A stretch of 64,000 bases of DNA from Chlorocebus sabaeus (Eukaryota; Chordata; Mammalia; Primates; Cercopithecidae). The notes under the pieces were generated by a model. It was not told the origin of the DNA and made no database searches. It was given only the letters and a program-made list of their open reading frames with translations. Below are positions 56,091 to 64,000 of this stretch, one piece after another. Positions within the stretch are counted from its first letter, which is position 1; each line of letters begins with the position of its first letter. The position numbers and the translations under genes were made by a program. The DNA is taken from positions 50,854,026 to 50,918,025 of the forward strand of contig NC_132915.1 of the NCBI RefSeq assembly GCF_047675955.1. Direction: 5' to 3'.

Positions 56091-56450
56091 CATTCCCCCA
56101 GCTGCCAACAGCACAAAGCTATGTTCCTACCTAGGAGCTACCTCAGTCAAAGAGCTGCCTTCCCCAAGGCTTTTCCCCTTCCTAGATGCACCATGCATCA
56201 CAGGACTGACTGATCATGTTGGGTACAAAGGCCTGGCCCTCCTGCATCAACTCTGAAGAACAACCCCCACTCCAAAGAGGTTTTTTTTGTGTGTGTGTGA
56301 CCCAATTGCAGTTCAACAACCCTCTGACCAATCCTGCTGCTTTTATTTTTCCCAGGTGTTTTTCTCCAGAGCACTCCTAATAAACTTCCTGCACTCAAAT
56401 CTTGCTTGCCAGAATGCAGACAGCCCAAGTATTCTACTGTTTGGTAGAGA
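56091..56450 (+). mobile_element. Probable ERVL LTR fragment
   Basis: 'gagcactcctaataaacttc' and 'ctgcactcaaatcttgc' resemble the R/U5 part of LTR16/LTR33-like ERVL LTRs, with the AATAAA signal inside the first block. It directly follows the internal relic, in the same direction. A short T/GT run is at 56281-56299. Confidence 0.5.
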
Positions 56451-56574
56451 TAATTGAGATATTTGAATATGTAAGACAAAACAGAAAATAGTCTCCACAA
56501 AGTAAACCTGCCTTAATGACATACTTTTATCAATATCTTAGATAAACATATGAAAATTTGAGTTATCATTAATT

Positions 56575-56790
56575 CAGTCTTTCATTCATTCAAAAGATAT
56601 TTCTCTATCATCTATAATGTGTAGAACTATTTCAGATTATAGGAATGCAGAGATGATTAAAACACAGTCTCTGACCATAAGAAGCTTACAATTAAATGGG
56701 GAAAGAGACATATATAGGGGAACTTAAGTATATGAAAATAAGCTCAACATAGAACAAACAGTATAGATGTCAAATGTGGAAATTTATTAA
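56575..56790 (-). mobile_element. L2 3' end, left part
   Basis: Reverse L2: 'cattcattcaaaagatat', 'aggaatgcagagatgatt', 'cagtctctgaccataag', 'aagcttacaattaaatgg'. It seems to continue beyond the Alu and L1 at 59391. Confidence 0.75.
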
Positions 56791-56860
56791 TTTATTTATT
56801 AATTAATTTATTTTTCTACACCCATTTTTGCCTTTATTGAAAGTAGTGAATACATATCAG

Positions 56861-57174
56861 TGGCTGGGCGCGGTGGCTCATGCCTGTAATCCCAGCACTT
56901 TGAGAGGCAGAGGCGGGCAGATCACAAGGTCAGGAGATCGAGACCATCCTGGCTAACACGGTGAAACCCTGTCTCTACTAAAAAACCAAAAAAAATACAA
57001 AAGAAATTAGCTGGGCATGGTGGCGGGCGCTTGTAGTCTCAGCTACTTGGGAGGCTGAGGCAGGAGAACAGCGTGAACTCGGGAGGCAGAGCTTGCAGTG
57101 AGCCAAGATCATGCCACTGCACTCTAGCCTGGGCAACAGAGCAAGACTGTGTCTCAAAAAAAAAAAAAAAAAAA
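56861..57174 (+). mobile_element. AluY with 21-bp TSD
   Basis: Full-length AluY ('ggtcaggagatcgagacc', 'gagcttgcagtgagcc') with a 24-A tail. The perfect TSD ending 'gtagtgaatacatatcag' is at 56840-56860 and 57175-57195; counting the A bases shared with the tail it is 21 bp. Confidence 0.95.
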
Positions 57175-57269
57175 AAAGTAGTGAATACATATCAGATAGA
57201 TTAAAATCTATTTCAATGCTAATTTCTGCATGCTCTGGTTCTGTTGGAGAGAATACAGAGATATTCTGA

Positions 57270-59390
57270 TTTTCATAATTTGTTTTTTAAATTTTTTTAT
57301 TATACTTTAAGTTCTGGGATACATGAGCAGAATGTGCAGGTCTGTTACATAGGTATACATGTGCCATGGTGGTTTGATGCACCCATCAACCCATCATCTA
57401 CATTAGGTATTTCTCGTAATACTATCCCTCACCTAGCCCCCCACCTCCTGACAGGCCCCAGTGTGTGATGTTCTCCTCCCTGTGTCCATTTGTTCAACTC
57501 CCACTTATGAGTAAGAACATGCAGTGTTTGGTTTTCTGTTCTTGCGTTAGTTTGCTGAGAATGATGGTTTCCACCTTCATCCATGTTCCTGCAAAGGACA
57601 TGAACTCCTCCTTTTTTATGGCTGCATAGTATTCCATGGTGTATATGTGCCACATTTTCTTTATCTATCATTGATGGGCAGTTGGGTTGGTTCCAAGTCT
57701 TTGCTGTTGTGAACAGTGCTGCAATAAACATATGTGTGCATGTGTCTTTATAGTAGAATGATTTATAATCCTTTGGGCATATACCCAGTAATGGGATTGC
57801 TGGGTCAAATAGCATTTCTGATTCTAGATCCTTGAGGAATCACCACACTGTCTTCCATAATGGTCAAACTAATTTACACTTTCACCAACAGTGTAAAAGT
57901 GTTCCTATTTCTAATCATCCTCTCCAGCATCTGTTGTTTCCTGACATTTTAATGCTCGCCATTCTAACTGGCATGAGATAGTATCTCGCTGTGGTTTTGA
58001 TTTGCATTTCTCTAATGACCAGTGATGATGAGCTGCTTTTCATATATTTGTTGGCCGCATAAATGTCTTATTTTGAGAAGTGTCTGTTCATCTCTTTTGC
58101 CCACTTTTTGATGGGGTTGTTTGTTTTTTTCTTGTAAATTTGTGTAAGTCCTTATAGATTAGCCTTTTGTCAGACAGATAGATTGCAAAAATTTTCTCCC
58201 ATTCTGTAGGTTACTTGTTCACTTTGAGGATAGTTTATTTTGCCATGCAGAAGCTCTTTAGTTTAATTACATCCTGTTTGTCAATTTTGGCTTTTGTTGC
58301 CATTGCTTTTGGTGTCTTAGTCATGAAGTCTTTGCCAGTGCCTATGTCCTGAATGGTATTGCCTAGGTTTTCTTCTCGGGTTTTTACGGTTTTGTGTTTT
58401 ATATTTAAGTCTTTAATCCATCTTGAGTTAATTTTTGTATGAAGTGTAAGGAAGGGGTCCAGTTTCCGTTTTCTGCATATGGCTAGCAGTTTTCCCAACA
58501 CCATTTATTAATAGGGAATCCTTTCCCCATTGCTTGTTTTTATCAGGTTTGTCAAAGATCAGATGGTTTTAGATGTATGGCATTATTTCTGAGGCCTCTG
58601 TTCTGTTCCATTGGTCTATGTATCTATTTTGGTAATAGTATCATGCTGTTTTGGTTACTGTAGCCTTGTAGTATAGTTTGAAGTCAGGTAGTGTGATGCC
58701 TCCAGTTTTGTTCTTTTTGCTTAGGATTGTCTTGGCTATATGGGCCCTTTTTTGGTTCCATAAGAAATTTAAAGTAGATTTTTCTAATTCTGTGAAGAAA
58801 GTCATTGGTAGTTTGATGGGAATGGCATTGAATCTGAATCTATAAGTTACTTTGGGCAGTATGGCCATTTTCACAATATGGATTCTTCCTCTCCATGAGC
58901 ATGGAATGTTTTTGCGTTTGTTTGTGTCCTCTCTTATTTCCCTGAGCAGTGGTTTGTAGTTCTCCTTGAAGAGGTCCTTCACATCCCTTATAAGTTGTAC
59001 TCCTAGGTATTTTATTCTCTTTGTAGCAATTATTAATTGGAGTTCATTCATGATTTGGCTGTTTATCTATTATTGGTGTCTAGGAATGCTTGTGATTTTT
59101 GCACATTGATTTTGTATCCTGAGACTTTGCTGAAGTTGCTTACAGCTTAAGGAGATTTTGGGCTGAGATGATGGGGTTTTCTAAATACACAATCATGTCA
59201 TCTGCAAACAGAGACAATTTGACTTCCTCTCTTCCTATTTGAATACCATTTATTTCTTTCTCTTGCCTGATTGCCCTGGCCAGAACTTCCTATACTATGT
59301 TGAATAGGAGTGGTGAGAGAGGGCATCCTTTCTTTGTGCCGGTTTCTCCTCACCTAGCCCCCTACCTCCTGACAGGCGTGTGATGTTCCC
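57270..59390 (-). mobile_element. 5'-truncated L1PA, inverted
   Basis: Reverse L1 of about 2.1 kb. T-rich tail complement at about 57270-57300, 3' UTR (57300-57480), then the ORF2 complement from the C terminus back into reverse transcriptase. Minus-strand ORF2 pieces are open at 57429-57815 (128 codons), 58235-58504 and 58641-59051, with stops and shifts between them. At the 5' truncation point (right edge) 59348-59390 repeats a piece of its own 3' UTR. No convincing TSD. Confidence 0.93.
59348..59390 (-). repeat. L1 3' UTR filler at 5' junction
   Basis: 'cctcacctagccccctacct' and 'cctgacaggcgtgtgatg' repeat 57427-57473 in the same direction with a 5-base deletion (cccca) and one substitution. 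In an L1 this sequence belongs only near the 3' end. Confidence 0.9.
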
Positions 59391-59700
59391 ACATTTGAAC
59401 TGAAACTTGGAAAACAGGTATGATTTTGATAGGTGAGGAAAAGGGAAGGACATCTTAAGCAGAAGAAACTGAATGAGTAAAGGAATCAAAGTTTCGCAAT
59501 GCTGTGCTTATCCAAGGAATGGCAACAGTGGTGTTTGGCTGGATTCTGGTTACTTGGAGAGCTAAAGGTGGTAGACAGCCTGGAAAGAGAGCTTAGGACT
59601 GGATTATAAAGGGCTTTGGATCCCAGTTTAAAACTATTGAATTGTATTCAGTAAGTAATAGTGAAGGAAAATTTGAGCAAGTGAATAATCTCAGGTTTGT
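59391..59700 (-). mobile_element. L2, right part
   Basis: Reverse L2: 'aagggaaggacatcttaag', 'agaagaaactgaatgagtaa', 'tataaagggctttggatccc', 'attgaattgtattcag' follow the 'gccttgtaggcc..aaggactttgg' region in order. Confidence 0.6.
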
Positions 59701-60099
59701 GTTTTAGGAAAATTAGCCAGTGGCCTGCAATCAAGAAGTGTCAATTCAATCTCAGCCTCCTCTTGCTGTGTATCATTGAGTAAATTATATAACCTCTTTT
59801 TGTTGTGGATTTCTCATCTGGAAATAAATCTGGAGTTAAACAACTTTTCTTAATCAGAGGGATGGTTTACCTGTTATATAAGCATTGAGAGTTTATTGTC
59901 TAGTTATTAGATTTTCTGTTTTGATGGATCTAAACTATAGGGCAATTGAGCCCTTTACTCTCCCAACCTGAGACCTCAATGACTATACTGAGTGGTTCTG
60001 TTTTAAAATGCAATTCTAAGTCCTGAGCACCTCTGTGCATGTGTGTTGGTGGGGATGGGTGGAGGTGGTAGAAGCAAGAGATGTCTTGATGGCTCTCGA
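59701..60099. other. Unique sequence
   Basis: A possible MIR echo ('agtaaattatataacctc') near 59780; otherwise nothing recognised. Confidence 0.35.
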
Positions 60100-60230
60100 C
60101 AATAATAGCTGCCGTATACTACAGATTTACTATGTTCCAAAGGCAGTATTAAGGGTTGAAAACATATTTTCTCATTTATTCAACACAATAATCTTATAAG
60201 AAACATCCTGAGAAACACTGAGTCCCTTGT
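60100..60230 (+). mobile_element. MIR fragment
   Basis: 'actacagatttactatg', 'ttctcatttattcaacac', 'aataatcttataagaaac', in MIR order. Confidence 0.6.
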
Positions 60231-60699
60231 CCATGCATCTGCTATAGAGATGTTATTAAAGCAATACTTATGACTGTACAACAAAGGTATTTGCTCCACG
60301 TAGTGACTGGAAGATTCTGATTGTAATCAGCTAATTCAAAGAGTCAGGAGATGCTGGACCTACATGCAGTTAAGTGATGTGGGAAAGGGGGCACAGTTCA
60401 ATCCCAAGCTGACACCCTCCTCATGTAAAATGATGATTTTTTTTTTTTTTGGAGGCTAGGTGAGGAAAAGAAGTAAAGGTGATTCATTTACTAATTTGCT
60501 GAACAGTAGATATTTGAACTGTACATTGGTCACTGATGCTGGAGGAAATATATTCTTCCACATTATTTTTTTATCTCAGTAACGTATTATGAACAAAAAA
60601 CAACCCCATAATATTTATTCATGATATATTTTAATAAACCCTGTTTTCCATTTCACCAGAAGCAGTCAGGATTCACGTAAACTCTTCAATCTCTTGGAG
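60231..60699. other. Unique sequence
   Basis: T run at 60438-60450; no other feature recognised. Confidence 0.4.
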
Positions 60700-60830
60700 T
60701 CTCACTTTTCTCATCTGTAAAATAAAAAATGATATTTAAGTTACAGAATTATTGTGAACATTAGAAATTAGGTATGCAAGGCACCTAATATAGTACCTGT
60801 CACAAAGTAAGCGATCAATAAAAAATGTCC
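60700..60830 (+). mobile_element. MIR 3' half
   Basis: 'cttttctcatctgtaaaat' then 'acctaatatagtacctgtc' and 'agtaagcgatcaataaa' match the MIR tail. Confidence 0.75.
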
Positions 60831-61113
60831 ATTAAGCACTTCTGCCTGACTTTCCATATAAACAGATTGCTATGATTTTGTTCAAGTAGGTTATATGTCC
60901 TTTTACTATAACATCTTTCCAACCATTTGGTTCTTTGACGATCATAAGTTGGTAAATTTGCTCAAGTCTGATGGAAAATGTCAGGATACCATTTATGGGC
61001 TAAAATGTTGTGGCTTACAAGACTTTTGTGATGTGATCCCTGTCCAACACCTTGTTCAGCCCTCTCACCAGTTCCCTACCTGCAAACTTATATGGCAGCT
61101 AAACTTAGCTATT

Positions 61114-61437
61114 GTTTGTTTGGTGTTTTTTGTTTTTTGTTTTTTTGGTGTTGTTTTTGTTTTTGTTTTGAGATGGAGTCTTGCTCTGTCACTCAGGCTG
61201 GAGAGCAGTGTCATGATCTTGGCTCACTGCAAGCTCCATCTCTCAGATTCACACCATTCTCCTGCCTCAGCCTCCTGAGTAGCTGGGACTACAGGTGCCT
61301 GTCACCATGCCTGGCTAAGTTTTAGTATTTTTAGTGGAGACAGGGTTTCAGCGTGTTAGCCAGGATGGTCTCAATCTCCTGACCTCATGATCTGCCCACC
61401 TCGGCCTCCCAAAGTGCTGAGATTACAGGTGTGAGCC
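61114..61437 (-). mobile_element. Alu (AluY/S-type) with 12-bp TSD
   Basis: Reverse full-length Alu with a T/G-interrupted tail (61114-61170). 'gcaagctccatctctcag' and 'ctcctgacctcatgatctg' suggest AluY. Perfect TSD aacttagctatt at 61102-61113 and 61438-61449. The 127- and 77-codon forward frames here are Alu read-through. Confidence 0.95.
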
Positions 61438-61549
61438 AACTTAGCTATTTTTCCCTCTTCTACACATATTTCCTCATGATTCTGAAATAACTCTTCTTTC
61501 TCTGCCTGGCTAATTCCTATGCAGGCATTATATCCTCCATAAACTCCTC

Positions 61550-62082
61550 TGTACTAGTCAAAGTTCTTCAGAGTAACAAAACCAATAATATATCTATATA
61601 TCTATATCTCTGCATATAGACAGATTTATTATGGAAATTGGTTCATATGATTATAGAGGTTGAGAAATCCCACAAGCTGGAGCTGCAAGCTGGAGAACCA
61701 GAAAAGCCATTGGAATAATTCAGTCTAAGTCTAAAGTCCTTTAGACCAGGAGATGGGGAAACAAGTGGTAATAGGGTAAGTCCTAGAGTCCAAAGACCTG
61801 AGAACCAGCAGCTTCAATGTCCAAGGACAAGAGAAGATGGATATCCTAGCTGAAATAAAGAGAGAGAAAATTCTTCCTCCACCTTTTTGTTCCATTTGGG
61901 CCCACAACAGAATGAAATTATGCCCACCTACATGGGGGGCATAATTTCTTTACATAGTTTACTAAGTAGAATGTTAATCTCTTCCAGAAAAACTCTTACA
62001 GACATACCTAGAAATAGCATTTTATCATCTATCTGGACATTCCTTAGCCCAGTCAAATTGACACATAAAATTAATTATTACA
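61550..62082 (-). mobile_element. ERVL-type (MLT2-like) solo LTR
   Basis: A 533-bp reverse LTR: left edge 'tgtactagtcaaagttcttc', right edge 'aaattgacacataaaatt' then 'aattattaca'. Perfect 5-bp TSD TCCTC at 61545-61549 and 62083-62087. Same LTR group as 33331 and 40398, opposite direction. Confidence 0.88.
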
Positions 62083-62209
62083 TCCTCCATTCTTCATCCC
62101 CACCCCAGGCTCTTGGCTGAATTTGGTAATTTTTCTCTGCCTGTGTTTCCACACTTACCTTTTTTATGTTGAGGAACACATTCAATTGCTACAGTTGGTT
62201 TTCTTAATT

Positions 62210-62360
62210 GTTTCTCCCACCAGACAAGAAGTGTTTAATGGTGGGGTCTGTTTTTCTATTATCATTATGGGTATCTAATATTCAGAGTCTGGTACGCCTC
62301 CTGGTTTATTGTTAATGTTCCACTAACATTTGTTGCTTGTTAAATGAACATGAGGCAGGG
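62210..62360 (+). mobile_element. Probable L2 3' end
   Basis: 'ctcccaccagacaagaagtg', 'ggtggggtctgtttttc', 'cactaacatttgttgcttg', 'ttaaatgaac' fit the L2 tail with strong divergence. Confidence 0.55.
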
Positions 62361-62675
62361 TAACAAGTGTGGATGGTTTTCTCTCCAGGGAACAATGCTT
62401 TCAGTGTGGCACCAAAAGCAGTGAGTACCTTAAGAATGTAAGGATAAGAAAATCATGTCCTCTGCCAGTCAAGCCTTTTGGTTCTGACAGTGGCACTGGG
62501 ATATATATTTGGAAAAGAATAAAACACCCTCATTATGATCAATTTTTAATCATCTCTAATGACTGAGAATGGAGCTATCATTCAGAGATTTTTCTAACAT
62601 CTTTTCAAAATCATATATTCAACCTGTGTTTACTCTTTAAGCTAACAAAAAGTCAAGCATTCATGTCAGCTACAC
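62361..62675. other. Unique sequence
   Basis: No repeat recognised; the 65-codon frame 62369-62566 has no family resemblance. Confidence 0.4.
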
Positions 62676-62686
62676 AATAGTATTTA

Positions 62687-62950
62687 TTTATTTTTTTGAG
62701 ACAGGGTCTCACTCTGTGTCCAAGCTGGAGTGTAGTGGCGCAATCATAGTTTACTGCAGCCTCAACCTCCTGGGCTCAAGCAATCCTCCTGCCTCCGCCT
62801 CCTGAGTAACTGGGACTACAGGCATGCACCATCAGACCCAGTCTCGCCTTGTTTCCCCTGGTGGTCTCAGACTTCTGAACTTTAGCCATCCTCTGACCTC
62901 GGACTCTCAAAGTGCTGGAATTACAGGCATGAGTCGCCGTGCCTGGATAT
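62687..62950 (-). mobile_element. AluJ with 11-bp TSD
   Basis: Old reverse Alu, 264 bp, with AluJ-type 'gcagcctcaacctcctggg' and 'gctcaagcaatcctcctg'. It lacks part of the left arm and linker. Perfect TSD aatagtattta at 62676-62686 and 62951-62961. Confidence 0.93.
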
Positions 62951-62961
62951 AATAGTATTTA

Positions 62962-64000
62962 ATCTGGAGACTTCAAATCATCTTTATTCAAGTTTTATTT
63001 TAAATTTAGGTGCCTCTTAAATTTAACATAAGGATTTTATTAATTAGTGAATTAGTTTATAGCTACCCTATTTATTTTTCTTCTGATTTGTTAAACTTTA
63101 AACATAGCTCCTAATTCATTTTAGCTGAAATCATTTTAGCCTGAGGAATTCTTTTTATCTTATTTTTTTTCCTTTGCAATCTGAGAGAATTTTCAACATT
63201 TCATTACAAACATCAAAACAAAGTCTTTACCAGCAAATGCCAAGAAAGGCATTTTGATTTATATTTATGAGAACTTGAATAGTTATCAAATGCAAGCTGG
63301 AAAAATCCAAACTTGTAAACATAATGTAAATGTATAGCTAGGGAAATCTACTTGGTGATTTCAGGCATGTAAATAACTCAGAGTTATTCTTTTGGTTAAA
63401 AGCCAGTTTGCTAAATTCTGTGACTATTTTTTAAAAGGTATATATTTTAAAGTCTATTTTAAAAATTATAATGTTTTTCTCCCCCTTATGCTGAGGTCTT
63501 TTCCCTCTTATAGATTCTGCCCTGTTTCATTATGAAGAGATTTTTGTAGGAGGGATTTTCTAAAAGAATTTTTCTCAATGTGTATCAAAGAGCATGCTGT
63601 TTTTGTGATGATCTCATGGTATATCACAGCAAAAGTGAAAATTTTCTATGATTTAAATTTATCATTTTCCATTCCTGTGACGTGCTCCCTTTTGTAGTAT
63701 CTATTTACTTTTTTTACTGGTAACCCTTACTGGCTACAGCAAGTTCTAGTTGACATCATTCAAATGTAGCCAGTGTTGGAATCACCCACGATAAACTGCA
63801 ATGCTTTCCGAATAACTTGTCTTCCTTTTCACACTGACTCCAGGCACAGAAGTAGGCATCTCATAGTGCAAAGCACACTAATCTAAGAGTCAAAAAAAAA
63901 AAAAAAAGACATATTCCTGTCACTTTCTGGTTGTTCTTCCTCGGGTAAGTCTACAAGCCTTCTAACTGATTGTAGGACCCATATAAGTTAGAAGTACTTT
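62962..64000. other. Unique AT-rich sequence
   Basis: A 16-A run at 63892-63907. No gene or named repeat recognised to the window end. Confidence 0.45.

Noticed and set aside
57429..59051. Minus-strand frames resembling reverse transcriptase and its C-terminal region
   Set aside because: They are pieces of one dead, 5'-truncated L1 and were annotated as that element, not as host genes.
60895..61278. 127-codon forward frame
   Set aside because: Its second half is the reverse Alu; the first half has no family resemblance or splice support.
1..64000. CRISPR arrays, operons, bacterial terminators, tRNA, rRNA, U6, 7SK, Y RNA
   Set aside because: I looked for repeat-spacer structure and for familiar small-RNA sequences and saw none; the only 7SL-related sequences are Alu copies and one Alu monomer.

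Overview
The window looks like a non-genic, repeat-dense stretch of an Old World monkey (cercopithecid) genome. It is AT-rich, has no CpG island that I can see, and contains no intact protein-coding or RNA gene that I can support. Alu, L1 and primate ERV copies fix it as primate. One young AluY (23665-23986) carries the base pattern I associate with cercopithecid AluYR lineages ('gctcaagcctg' near the start, 'gagatccggccactgc' in the right arm). A truncated AluY at 42934 shares the second pattern. The young L1 at 25649 has a 3' UTR with a duplicated 'gagttgatgggtgc' motif that fits the same group.

Layout. 1-23 kb: mostly unique sequence with old MIR, L2, MLT1 and MER5A copies, three Alus, two GGAA microsatellites and one well-preserved ERV1 solo LTR (19950-20496, TSD CTAG). 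23-28 kb: young AluY, a FLAM-type monomer, an ancient L1M 3' end and a 5'-truncated young L1 (25649-27316) with a perfect 13-bp duplication. 28-36 kb: L2/MIR/hAT relics, then an ERVL-type LTR split by a complete THE1 element (LTR-internal-LTR, minus strand, 33720-35997, TSD GCCTC). 39-45.4 kb: one nearly full-length, dead L1 of L1PB/L1MA age, broken by an ERVL LTR and two Alus. 45.4-55 kb: nested old L1M copies. One holds a histone H3.3 processed pseudogene whose tail region has become a roughly 430-bp GGAA/GAAA tract, and it is split again by an L1MA. 55-64 kb: an ERVL internal/LTR relic, an L2 split by an AluY and an inverted young L1, another solo LTR (TSD TCCTC), further Alus and MIRs.

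No host gene pathway can be reconstructed. The story here is the order of retrotransposon insertions, which nesting and target-site duplications resolve well. The most unusual items are an 11-bp perfect hairpin present in one L1M copy but not in its sister, a piece of L1 3' UTR repeated at the 5' junction of a truncated L1, a diverged direct repeat near 36.2/36.8 kb that I cannot assign to a family, a tandem array in the L1 5' UTR, and a 186-codon open frame in unique DNA at 15059-15619. I found no convincing new biological system. Repeat family names are from memory of consensus features, so subfamily names and edges (usually within about 20 bases, more for old repeats) need RepeatMasker confirmation.
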